The translations under genes and the position numbers were made by a program. A stretch of DNA of 39,669 nt. It comes from Spongiactinospora gelatinilytica (lineage in GTDB: Bacteria; Actinomycetota; Actinomycetes; Streptosporangiales; Streptosporangiaceae). Shown here in pieces: positions 1 to 6,849 of the stretch (position 1 is the first letter of the stretch; each line of letters starts with the position of its first letter). A model generated the notes under the pieces. That model was not told where the DNA came from and did no database searches. It saw nothing but the letters and a program-made list of their open reading frames with translations. The stretch lies in assembly GCF_003236385.1 (NCBI RefSeq), contig NZ_POUA01000023.1, forward strand, positions 1-39,669, written 5' to 3'.

Positions 1-19
1 CCCTGTGACACCTCACCGG

Positions 20-230
20 CGGATGGGAGTACGCGGACACCACCAGAGGCGGATCGGGCATCAGACCGCCCGATCGGACCGGCGCGGGCCGAGCAAGGGG
101 TCAGGTCAGGCGTCCCGTGCGGACAGACGCCCATAGGAGCGGTGGGAGGGGGCTACTCGGACACGGCCAAAGGGGATCGGGCCGGTGCCGGGCGAACACG
201 GGGCCGCGTCAGGCGTCCTGTGCGGACAGG
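20..230. repeat. Degenerate tandem duplication at the 3' end of map
   Basis: Two copies of about 90-105 bp can be aligned by eye. The clearest match is the block at 106-126 against 209-229, which differs at one base and holds the map stop codon and its last codons in the second copy. Upstream blocks (GCGGACAC / TCGGACAC, then GGATCGGGC in both) match in the same order. Read on the minus strand, both copies would end a protein in LSA(R/Q)DA-stop, so a small duplication that included the map 3' end is likely. Otherwise nothing coding is supported in 1-208. Confidence 0.4.
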
Positions 231-1033
231 TGGCCGGTGGAACCGGCCCGCGCCGCCGGGGCCTCTGATGCGCGCCGGGTGAGCACCAGGGGGGCGTCCT
301 CGGTGATGGCCACCGTGTGCTCGGCGTGGGCCGTGCGCGAACCGTCCGCCGAGCGGATGGTCCAGCCGTCGGCGTCGTAGATGATCTGGTCGGTCGTACG
401 GGCGAACCAGGGTTCGAGCGCGAGGGCCAGCCCCGGCCGGAGCGTGAGGCCGCGCCCCGCCCGGCCCTTGTTGGAGACGTGCGGGCCCTCGTGCATGGTG
501 CGGCCGATGCCGTGGCCGCCGAACTCGGTGTTGACCGGGTAGCCGTAGTCGCGCGCCACCGCCCAGATCGCCGCGGAGATGTCGCCGACGCGGTTGCCCG
601 GACGGGCCATCTCGATCGCCGCCTCAAGCGCCTCCTCGGTGGCGCGGATGATCCGCAGGTCCTCCTCGGCGGCGGTCCCCACGATGATCGTGCGCGCCGA
701 GTCGGCCATCCAGCCGTCGATGCCGACCGCGATGTCCGCGCTGAGCACGTCGCCGTCGCGCAGCGTGTAGTCGTGGGGCAGGCCGTGCAGGACGGCGTCG
801 TTGACCGACAGGCAGATGACATTGCGGAACGGGCCGCGCCCGAAGGACGGCGCATAATCCCAGTAGCACGACTCCGCCCCGCGTTGCTTGATCATGCCGC
901 GCACATGGTGTTCCAGGTCGAGGAGATTGACGCCAACGTCGGCGAGCCGGCCCACCTCGGATAGCACCTCGGCGACGAAACGCCCGGCCACATGCATGCG
1001 CTGGATCTCCGCGGGCGTCTTGAACTCGATCAC
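209..1033 (-). CDS. map: Type I methionine aminopeptidase
   Basis: Removes the N-terminal Met from nascent cytosolic proteins, using two divalent metals. The 274-aa product has all five family metal ligands: D100, D111, H174 (GGHGIG), E207 (ALEPW) and E238 (AEHTV). The substrate-site H83 is in the HGLP motif. Length fits a type I enzyme without an N-terminal extension. The GTG start at 1033 is chosen because the family N-terminus (MIEFKTPAEIQRM) begins there and GTGAGG lies just upstream; an in-frame TTG 15 bases further upstream is possible. It is divergent from an XRE regulator across a perfect inverted repeat and is not next to secY/adk/infA, where the housekeeping copy normally sits. It is therefore probably a second, regulated copy. 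The C-terminal tail of about 20 residues is low-complexity and may be variable. Confidence 0.93.
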   Translation of the reverse strand: MIEFKTPAEIQRMHVAGRFVAEVLSEVGRLADVGVNLLDLEHHVRGMIKQRGAESCYWDYAPSFGRGPFRNVICLSVNDAVLHGLPHDYTLRDGDVLSADIAVGIDGWMADSARTIIVGTAAEEDLRIIRATEEALEAAIEMARPGNRVGDISAAIWAVARDYGYPVNTEFGGHGIGRTMHEGPHVSNKGRAGRGLTLRPGLALALEPWFARTTDQIIYDADGWTIRSADGSRTAHAEHTVAITEDAPLVLTRRASEAPAARAGSTGHLSAQDA

Positions 1034-1057
1034 GAGTACCTCACTCAACAGGTTGTC

Positions 1058-1103
1058 GGTATTATTATACCGGCACCCTAGCACTTGCCGGTATAATAAT
1101 ACC
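1058..1103. promoter_or_regulatory. Divergent promoter/operator: perfect 18-bp inverted repeat
   Basis: Left arm GGTATTATTATACCGGCA (1058-1075) and right arm TGCCGGTATAATAATACC (1086-1103) are exact reverse complements with a 10-base spacer. Each arm carries a TATAAT on the outward strand (minus strand 1069-1064; plus strand 1092-1097). Two divergent -10 boxes are thus buried in the repeat. Predicted leaders are about 17 and 24 nt. It is strikingly AT-rich for this DNA. Inference: the XRE protein binds both arms and represses itself and map together. Confidence 0.75.
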
Positions 1104-1120
1104 AGCCCTATCCTGGGGGC

Positions 1121-1390
1121 ATGGTCCGTCAACCGCTCACCCCTGAGCAGATCGAAGCCGGCAGGCGTCTCGGCGCCCTGCTGCGCCACGCGCGAGGGGA
1201 ACGCGACCTGACCGAAGTCGCGCACGCGGCCGGCATCTCGCCGGAGACCCTGCGCAAGATCGAGACCGGGCGCCTGCCGTCCCCGGGATTCGGCACGATC
1301 GTCTCCCTCGGCGAGGCCCTCGACGTGCCGGTGGAAGAACTGGCGGCCACCTGGCGTGGCGGCCACCTCCCGCTGGTGGCCGTCTCCTAG
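1121..1390 (+). CDS. XRE-family helix-turn-helix regulator (89 aa)
   Basis: A single-domain DNA-binding protein. An HTH of the Cro/CI type spans roughly residues 14-70, with the recognition region around ISPETLRKIETG and the family's LGEALDVPVEEL ending. No effector or toxin domain is attached, so it probably acts as a dimeric autorepressor. ATG at 1121 follows TCCTGGGGG and lies 24 bases after a TATAAT. It is divergent from map, sharing the inverted-repeat promoter. Its TAG stop overlaps the TAG of the convergent small secreted gene in a shared CTAG. Family assignment is firm; the target (the 1058-1103 repeat) is inferred from position. Confidence 0.88.
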   Translation: MVRQPLTPEQIEAGRRLGALLRHARGERDLTEVAHAAGISPETLRKIETGRLPSPGFGTIVSLGEALDVPVEELAATWRGGHLPLVAVS

Positions 1391-1692
1391 CCACCGTCAC
1401 CGCCGGGCAGTGACGGCCCGGGGGTGTCAGCAGGTGATGGCCGCCTCCCGGTCGACCAGATCTGGTCGCCGCCCTTGTTGCCGTGCACGGAGGCGAAGAG
1501 CGTGCCCTGATAGTGCCCGCTGACGCACGGCACGGTGCTGCTCGCGGAGTGGGACTTCGCGGAACCGGCCCTCTCGCCGAACCATTCGTCGTAAGGCGCG
1601 TTGTTGTCCGGCTCCACCCCGCTCGACATGATGGTCAGCAGGCCGGCGGCGATCACCGCGGTCATCGTGGCGAATTTCCGGAGCCGATTCAT
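1387..1692 (-). CDS. Small secreted protein of unknown function
   Basis: A 101-aa product. The N-terminus MNRLRKFATMTAVIAAGLL is a classic basic-then-hydrophobic signal peptide, with cleavage probably soon after residue 20-25. The mature part is polar, with one Cys (TVPCVSGHYQG) and a Gly/Pro-rich C-terminus; no catalytic motif is recognised. ATG at 1692 is chosen over an upstream in-frame ATG because GGAGG lies 5 bases before it and the signal peptide begins there. It converges on the XRE gene, both stops sharing CTAG at 1387-1390. No family was recognised. Confidence 0.6.
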   Translation of the reverse strand: MNRLRKFATMTAVIAAGLLTIMSSGVEPDNNAPYDEWFGERAGSAKSHSASSTVPCVSGHYQGTLFASVHGNKGGDQIWSTGRRPSPADTPGPSLPGGDGG

Positions 1693-1860
1693 GAGTCCTC
1701 CGATCGAAAGCGGTTTCCGGTACGCATGACCATATCCAGCCAATGGAAGGAGTCGATATCTCCTATGATTTCGTGCTCATCAAGGATGGCCATTGCGATT
1801 TCCCGCCTACATGACACCGCGCCCCCGCAAGGTGATCAACGATGAATCGGCGTACGTCTG

Positions 1861-1894
1861 ACAGGCCGGGCCTGTTGACCCTGTCCAAGCCTGT
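1861..1894 (+). promoter_or_regulatory. Candidate LysR operator/promoter region
   Basis: A 15-bp palindrome ACAGGC-CGG-GCCTGT (1861-1875) runs into three CCTGT repeats at 1871, 1880 and 1890, spaced 9-10 bases, about one helical turn. TTGACC at 1875-1880 resembles a -35 box, but no good -10 follows. Position 16-49 bases upstream of the LysR start suggests autoregulation; this is inference. Confidence 0.35.
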
Positions 1895-1909
1895 CGATGC
1901 GCTGGAATC

Positions 1910-3076
1910 ATGAGGGCCGTGGAGCTTCGTCAGCTTGAGTACGTCATCGCGGTCGCGAAAGAACTGCACTTCGGCAGGGCCGCCGCCCGGATGCACGTCA
2001 CGCAGCAGTCGGTCAGCGAGCAGATCCGCAGACTGGAGCACCAGATCGGCGCCCCGCTGTTCACCCGCACCAGCCGCCGGGTGACCCTGACCGCGGTGGG
2101 CGAGGCGTTCCTGCCCGAGGCCCGCCGAACGGTGGCGGCCGCCCGGCACGCGCTCGACGCCGGCCGCCGGGCCGTCGTCGCCCCCGCGGGCGAGCTCCGC
2201 TTCGGTCACGCCGAGGACCTCGGCCCGCGGCTGTTCCAGCTCGCCGTACCCCTGTTACGCGCCCGCCTGCCCGAGGTACGGCTGGCGCCGTCTCCGATGA
2301 CCACCTCCGACCAGCTCAACGCGCTCGACGACCACCGCCTGGACATCGGCTTCGGCTACTCCGAGGCCCGGCCCGGCCTTGCGTCCCTGCTGGTGGTCCG
2401 CGAGCCCTTCGTCGTCGCCGTGGCCACCGGTCATCCGCTCGCCGCCGAGGACGCCATCGATCCCGCCCGGCTCTCCCAGCAGCCGATCATCGTGAACGAG
2501 CGGGAACTCAACCCCTGGCTGCACGACCACATCGTCGGCCACCTGCGAGCCCACGGCGCCGTGGTGACGATCCACCGGGAGATCTCCAGCCTGGACCGGC
2601 TGCTGCCGCTGGTGCTCACCTGCGCGGCCATCGGGATCACGGTCGCCGCCTCCGCCGCGGCCCGGCCGTTCGCCGACGTGGTCTACCGGCCCTTCACCGA
2701 CCCGTGCCCGCTCGCCGACCAGCGCATCGCCTGGCGGCGGGACACCACCGCTCCCGCCGTGCCGGCGTTCGTCGAGATCGTCCACGAGCTTCGGGACGCG
2801 GGGGCGTTCGTGCTGGGCGTACCGGGCCTGCCGGGCCCACGGGACGGACGTGCCCGCTCGCCGCGAACCCACCCCGGGGCGGTGAGAACGCCGGCCGCAG
2901 GACCATGGTGGCCGGCTGTGCGGGGCCCGGTCACCGAGAGGCCGGCCGCCTGCCGCCCGCGCGGTCGAGCGCGGCGGTGTAGGCGGCCTGCATCTGCGCG
3001 GCGATGGCAGGCCCGGCGGGGGCCGGCTGCCGGCGGGTCCCGGGGCCGAGGTGGGCTTCGCGGAGTTCGTCCATGA
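1910..3076 (+). CDS. LysR-family transcriptional regulator with extended tail
   Basis: The N-terminal winged HTH (about residues 4-63) has the family pattern LRQLEYVIAVAKELHF and TQQSVSEQIRRLEHQIG. The periplasmic-binding-like effector domain (about 90-295) ends near FVEIVHELRDAG. Family members are about 300 aa; this frame runs to 388. The last 90 residues are Arg/Pro/Gly-rich and overlap the 3' end of the opposite HxlR gene by 146 bases. The tail is therefore probably read-through after loss of the normal stop or a frameshift. The start may instead be the GTG at 1919 (MELRQLEY), the usual family N-terminus. The flanking target is unclear: no divergent enzyme gene sits next to it. Confidence 0.8.
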   Translation: MRAVELRQLEYVIAVAKELHFGRAAARMHVTQQSVSEQIRRLEHQIGAPLFTRTSRRVTLTAVGEAFLPEARRTVAAARHALDAGRRAVVAPAGELRFGHAEDLGPRLFQLAVPLLRARLPEVRLAPSPMTTSDQLNALDDHRLDIGFGYSEARPGLASLLVVREPFVVAVATGHPLAAEDAIDPARLSQQPIIVNERELNPWLHDHIVGHLRAHGAVVTIHREISSLDRLLPLVLTCAAIGITVAASAAARPFADVVYRPFTDPCPLADQRIAWRRDTTAPAVPAFVEIVHELRDAGAFVLGVPGLPGPRDGRARSPRTHPGAVRTPAAGPWWPAVRGPVTERPAACRPRGRARRCRRPASARRWQARRGPAAGGSRGRGGLRGVRP

Positions 3077-3494
3077 ACGCCGCCACGGCCGCCGGACCGC
3101 CGGTGGCGAGCACCTCTCCTCGGGCGGCGTACTCATCGCCGACCGGGAGGTACCGGGTCCCCCAGGCGCCGAGCTGGACGAAGACGGGCACCAGCTGGAT
3201 CGCCTGCTCGGTCAGGCTGTAGACGACCTTCTGCCGGTGCGAGGGGTCCTCGGCCTTGGTCAGCAGCCCATGCTCGACGAGCTGGGCGAGCCGGTCGGCC
3301 AGGATGTTCGACGAGATCCGCTCGGGACCGTTGAGCAGTTCACGAAAGTGCCGTGCGCCGGTAAAGATCACGTCGCGGAGGACCAGGAGGGTCCAGCGGT
3401 CGCCGAAGATCTCCAGCGACAGGTTGATCGGGCACGTCGATCGCATGTCCTTGCGCACTGCACTCATCTCCGAACCGGTTGCGTTTCGCAACAT
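2931..3494 (-). CDS. HxlR-family winged-helix regulator
   Basis: A 187-aa protein. The HxlR winged helix is clear: the conserved Cys in RSTCPINLSLEIFGDRW, then TLLVLRDVIF, GARHFRELLNGPERISSNILADRLAQL and the wing DPSHRQKVVYSLTE. The C-terminal 60 residues are less conserved and Ala-rich. The start at 3494 has AGGAG only 3 bases upstream; ATG at 3467 would give a more typical N-terminus and leave the GTTGC palindrome (3478-3492) fully outside the gene. It diverges from a DUF899 gene, the usual kind of HxlR target. Its 3' end overlaps the LysR tail. Confidence 0.87.
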   Translation of the reverse strand: MLRNATGSEMSAVRKDMRSTCPINLSLEIFGDRWTLLVLRDVIFTGARHFRELLNGPERISSNILADRLAQLVEHGLLTKAEDPSHRQKVVYSLTEQAIQLVPVFVQLGAWGTRYLPVGDEYAARGEVLATGGPAAVAAFMDELREAHLGPGTRRQPAPAGPAIAAQMQAAYTAALDRAGGRRPASR

Positions 3495-3526
3495 CGTCTC
3501 CTACGGTGAGAGCGGTTGCAAAACGA
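3478..3526. promoter_or_regulatory. Candidate HxlR operator, two related sites
   Basis: A perfect inverted repeat GTTGCG-TTT-CGCAAC occupies 3478-3492. A related half-matching element, GTTGCAAAACG, starts at 3515; on the opposite strand the first site reads GTTGCGAAACGCAAC. The two sites lie in the gap between divergent HxlR and DUF899 genes, so autorepression plus repression of the neighbour is the natural inference. Confidence 0.5.
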
Positions 3527-3547
3527 GAGCAGTCCAAGGAGGCACGG

Positions 3548-3878
3548 ATGTCACTGGAGAACCTGCCCGAGGTGGTGTCGCGCGAGGAGTGGCTCGCCGC
3601 CCGCAAGGAGCTGCTGGTCAAGGAGAAGGAGCTCACCCGGGCCCATGACCGGGTGAACGCCGACCGCCGCCGGTTGCCGATGGTGCGCATCGACAAGCCG
3701 TACACGTTCGAGGGCCCGAACGGGCGCGTGAGCCTGCTCGACCTGTTCGAGGGGCGGCCCCAGTTGGTCGTCCACCACTTCATGTGGATCAACGACGTCG
3801 ATGCCGAGGGAAACGAGCACCCCCGCGACACCGGCTGCCCCAGTTGTTCCTCCGCCGCCGACCGCATCGGCGACCCGA
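3548..3878 (+). pseudogene. DUF899 thioredoxin-like protein, 5' fragment
   Basis: Starts at ATG 3548 behind AAGGAGG with ideal spacing. The first 110 residues match the DUF899 family: helical N-terminus (SREEWLAARKELL), the LPMVRIDKPYTFEG stretch, VVHHFMW, and the CPSC redox-like motif (C97, C100). The similarity stops at about DRIGDP, where the DNA passes abruptly into the middle of an MFS transporter in another frame. More than half of the usual protein (over 200 aa) is absent. The original frame reads on as meaningless Arg-rich sequence to 4207. A deletion between this gene and a downstream MFS gene is the simplest explanation. Confidence 0.8.
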
Positions 3879-4817
3879 GGCAACGTGGTCGTGGCGCTGA
3901 CCGGCGACTACGGCCTGTTCCTCGCGGCGCGCGCCCTCACCGGCGCGATCCAGGGCCTGTTCATCGCCACCGCGTTCACGGCGGGCACGGCGGTCGTCCC
4001 GCCCGAGCGGATGGGCCGGGCGATCGCCGTGATCATCTCCGGCGTCTCGGTGTCGGCCGCAGTGGGCGTGCCGCTGGGCACGCTGATCGGACAGGAACTC
4101 GGCCGGCGCGGCTCGTTCACCGCCATCGCCGTGCTCGCCACGCTCATGCTGATCGCCACGTCGGCGGTGGTCCCGTCGGTGCCCGGCACCGGGGGCGGCG
4201 CGGGTGACCAGGCCAGATACGCGTTCGCGCCCCGGGTGCTGGCCGTGCTGGGCCTGTGCTTCCTGGTGTTCGCGTCGCTGTACGCGGCACTGACCTACAT
4301 CGTGCCGTACCTGGAGGGCGTCACCGGCATCTCCGGCGCGCTGATCGGCGTGTTCGTCCTGGTCTACGGCGCGGCCACAGCGGTGGGCTCGTTCAGCGGC
4401 GGCAGGTTCGCCGACCAGGGCGCCGGACGCACCCTGATCGTGGCGACCATCGGCGCCGCGGTCTGCCTGCTCGCGCTCTACCTCGTCGGCCCGGTCGCGT
4501 TCCTGGTGGCGCTGGTGCTGCCGGCCTGGGGGCTGTTCGCCTTCGTCACGGCGCCCTCGCTGCAGTACCGTGTCGTCAGCCTGGCCGGGCCGGGTGGCGC
4601 GCTGGCGCAGTCACTGCCCGCCTCCGCGATCAACATGGGCGTCGCGTTCGGGTCGTTCGCCGGGGGCGCGGCGATCGGTGGCTTCACCACCTCCGCCGCG
4701 ATCATCACCGGCCTGGTCATCGCCGTGGTCGCCATTCCGGTGGCCTGAGCCACCGGCTTCCTGAAGCCGCCGGTGGTCAAGGACGCCACGGCATCGCGGG
4801 AGGCGGCCCGCGTCTGA
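3879..4817 (+). pseudogene. MFS transporter (DHA1/AraJ-like), N-terminus deleted, internal stop
   Basis: Recognisable MFS sequence begins abruptly at GNVVVALTGDYGLFLAARAL, which is normally the second to third membrane helix. It has the motif VVPPERMGRAIAVI and about nine hydrophobic segments. The first 60-80 residues and the start codon are gone, replaced by the DUF899 5' end. In addition, TGA at 4746-4748 interrupts the frame where homologues read on. The same frame continues after it as ATGFLKPPVVKDATASREA to a TGA at 4815-4817, so a TGG-to-TGA change is likely. Two independent lesions make this a dead drug/sugar-efflux type gene. Confidence 0.82.
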
Positions 4818-4841
4818 CGGTACCGACCGACGGGCTCTCGC

Positions 4842-5150
4842 CTACTGCGCCTCGCGCAGCCAGGTCTCGAAGCTCACCAGGCCGGGGAACCGTTCGCGCA
4901 GGGCCGGAAGGTCGGCCTGGTACCCCTCGTTCTCGAACCAGCCGAACATGGTGGCGGCCTCCTCCGCCTCGGCCCGCAGTTCTTCGAGGGGCTGGTGGAC
5001 GAAGCGCGTCGGAGTGCCCCCGACCTTGGTGAAGACCTCGGCGATCTCGGTGACGGTCAGTTCGTCGCCCGCGATCTCGATCCGCCGGCCCAGGAACTCC
5101 CCAGGGGCCCCGAACACCTCGGCGGCGATCCGGCCGACGTCGGCGCGCAC
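4842..5150 (-). pseudogene. NmrA/SDR-type NAD(P)-binding protein, C-terminal fragment
   Basis: About 103 residues matching the C-terminal part of NmrA-like atypical SDRs (DVGRIAAEVFGAPGEF, then RRIEIAGDELTVTEIAEVF and FENEGYQADLPALRERFPG). The Rossmann N-terminus with the GxxGxxG motif, roughly 170 residues, is absent. Upstream of about 5150 the frame becomes unrelated and instead holds the headless MarR gene on the other strand. In relatives such an oxidoreductase and its MarR regulator would be divergent. One deletion has apparently removed both 5' ends and the promoter region between them. Confidence 0.75.
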
Positions 5151-5152
5151 CG

Positions 5153-5560
5153 CTCGGCTCGCTCCTGTTCCAGGTCGTACGCCGGCACGCCACGCTCGCA
5201 CACGAGCTCCTCGCCCGGATCGGGGTCACACCACCACAGGAGCTGGTGCTGCTGTACCTGGAGGATCACGGCCCGGTCCAGCAGTCGGAGCTGGTCCGCT
5301 TTCTCGGCCCGGACCGCTCGACGGTCTCGGTGACCCTCGGCGCGATGGAACGGGCCGGCCTGATCGCCCGCTCACCGTCCGAGACCCACCGCCGGGCCAT
5401 GCTCGTGCGGCTCACCGCCACCGGCCGGGACCTGTGCCCGCGCACTCGTCAGGTCTGGGCCGAGCTGGAGGACCGCGCCTTCGGCGGGTTGACCACCGCG
5501 CAGCGGGGCGAGCTGGCCGCCGCCCTCGCCGCCGTGCGCGACGCGCTGGACAGGAAATGA
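5153..5560 (+). pseudogene. MarR-family regulator lacking its N-terminus
   Basis: MarR similarity starts at LGSLLFQVVRRHATLAHELL (5153) without a start codon and runs through the winged HTH: VTPPQELVLLYLEDHG, SELVRFLGPDRSTVSVTLGAMERAGLI, wing region SPSETHRRAMLVRLT. It ends normally with ALAAVRDALDRK. Only the first 15-20 residues are missing. A GTG at 5246 could give a 104-aa product that keeps the HTH but loses dimerisation helix 1, so function is doubtful. It directly abuts the NmrA-like fragment and is probably the former regulator of that gene. Confidence 0.65.
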
Positions 5561-5563
5561 GCA

Positions 5564-5588
5564 CGGGCCGGCGAGGTGCGCCGGCCCG
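5564..5588. terminator. Bidirectional terminator hairpin
   Basis: A 10-bp perfect stem (CGGGCCGGCG / CGCCGGCCCG) with loop AGGTG lies between the convergent MarR remnant (stop 5560) and the epimerase (stop 5598). There is no T-run, as is usual in GC-rich actinomycetes. Confidence 0.65.
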
Positions 5589-5597
5589 GGGTCGGAG

Positions 5598-6527
5598 CTA
5601 CCTGGCGTGGGCGGCCAGGCCCTCATGGAGGTTGCGGTAGGCCGGGGTCCAGGCGAGGTCGCGGGTGGCCTTGGCGTGGGAGACGCGCATCTTCGTGTCG
5701 ATCAGGAGACAGCCGAGGTACGGCACGGCCAGGCGGATCATCCACTGCGGGGTCACCACCGGGCGCGGAGTGCCGTGTACGCGGGCGACCGTGGTCAGGA
5801 AGTCGCGCCAGCTCATCGGTTCGTCGTCCACGATGTTGTACGCCTCGCCGGCCTTGCCCCGTTCCATCGCGGCGACCGCGGCCGAGGCGGCGTCGTCCAC
5901 GTGGATGAAGGACGTGACCCCCGTCCTGCCCCGTGGGAGCACCGGCGCGTGCTTGCGCATCATGTCGGCGAACATGTCGCTGAACGCGTTCTTGCCGTAG
6001 AACATCCCGTACCGCAGCGCGATGCCCTCGATGCCGTCCGCCGCGAACACCTGCCGCTCGGTCGCCACGCTGGAGTCGGTGACCAGGTCGGCCACCGTGC
6101 CGACGTGCCTGCCGAACTCGTCGTCCTCGGTGAGCAGCCGCTCGCCGTGGTCGCAGTAGCCGTACCCGGTGATCAGCGACTGGGTGACGAACCGCCGCGC
6201 GCCGACCACGCGGGCCGCGTGCAGGAGGTTCTCCGTTCCCTTGCCGCGCAGGGCGATGGTCAGGTCATCGGGCCGCAGCTTGCGCGGAGCGCCGCGCAGC
6301 GCCGTGGCCTGGTGCATGACCACGTCGGCGCCCTGGCCGTCGACCGCGCGGAGCAGCGCTTCGCGATCCAGTACGTCGGCGATGACGGGAATCGCCCCGT
6401 AATTGGTGATGACCTGCCGTTTGGCCGGATCGCGGATGATAGCGATCACTTTGTGCCCCGCGTCGGCCAGCGCGGACAGCAGCGGAACCCCGACCGCGCC
6501 GGTGGCTCCTGCCAGCAGGACCCTCAT
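5598..6527 (-). CDS. NAD(P)-dependent epimerase/dehydratase (atypical extended SDR)
   Basis: A cytosolic Rossmann-fold oxidoreductase of 309 aa. The dinucleotide-binding motif GATGAVG is at residues 7-13, followed by the IIRDP loop after beta-2 and the VMHQATAL turn. The substrate half contains TSFIHVDDAASAAVAAME, typical of extended SDRs. The classic YxxxK is not clear: the region reads ALRYGMFYGK, so catalysis may differ or be absent. The start has GGGAGG upstream and overlaps (ATGA) the stop of a possible 43-codon ORF. It converges on the MarR remnant through a terminator hairpin. The substrate cannot be deduced. Confidence 0.85.
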   Translation of the reverse strand: MRVLLAGATGAVGVPLLSALADAGHKVIAIIRDPAKRQVITNYGAIPVIADVLDREALLRAVDGQGADVVMHQATALRGAPRKLRPDDLTIALRGKGTENLLHAARVVGARRFVTQSLITGYGYCDHGERLLTEDDEFGRHVGTVADLVTDSSVATERQVFAADGIEGIALRYGMFYGKNAFSDMFADMMRKHAPVLPRGRTGVTSFIHVDDAASAAVAAMERGKAGEAYNIVDDEPMSWRDFLTTVARVHGTPRPVVTPQWMIRLAVPYLGCLLIDTKMRVSHAKATRDLAWTPAYRNLHEGLAAHAR

Positions 6528-6655
6528 CGCGCCCGCCTCCCCACCGAAAGGGTGACGCCGGGCGGATCGGGCGCCTTTGAGGCCACGACCACGTTCGCGA
6601 TGGCCCGTGCCATGACGACCTCCATGTCTGACTTACCGAATTTGATGGCACCCAT
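6524..6655 (-). CDS. Possible small ORF, 43 aa, coupled to the epimerase
   Basis: ATG at 6655 opens a 43-codon frame (start MGAIKFGKSDMEVVMARAIA) whose TGA overlaps the epimerase ATG as ATGA, the typical coupling geometry of this window. No Shine-Dalgarno stands directly before the ATG, and no family is recognised. It may be a leader peptide or simply the 5' leader of the epimerase mRNA. Confidence 0.25.
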   Translation of the reverse strand: MGAIKFGKSDMEVVMARAIANVVVASKAPDPPGVTLSVGRRAR

Positions 6656-6849
6656 TACGACAAGTCGACAGGGCCTCACTGTGACATGGCGGGCGAAACC
6701 GATGCCCAGGGCCGTCCAGCCGAGAACACCACAGTGACCGAGATCACCTTGCGAATCGTCACAGCGGCCCGGCGGAGGTCATCTCCATGGCCGTATCGCC
6801 GGCCGTCCCGAACCGCGGCGGCGGCCCCGAGATCTTCCAAGGAGCGCCG
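6656..6849. other. Divergent intergenic region, no clear element
   Basis: This stretch separates the minus-strand epimerase leader from the hydrolase. The only notable items are GGAGG at 6772-6776 before an in-frame ATG at 6787 (alternative hydrolase start) and AAGGAG just before the preferred ATG at 6850. No convincing -35/-10 pair, repeat or RNA was seen. Confidence 0.4.

Noticed and set aside
1743-1814. A 23-codon frame MEGVDISYDFVLIKDG... upstream of LysR
   Set aside because: No ribosome-binding site, untypical codon use and no recognisable precursor-peptide features; probably chance in a less GC-rich spacer.
6787-6849. Upstream ATG for the alpha/beta hydrolase with its own GGAGG
   Set aside because: It would add 21 residues with no similarity to the fold; the ATG at 6850 has an equally good AAGGAG and begins at the conserved core.
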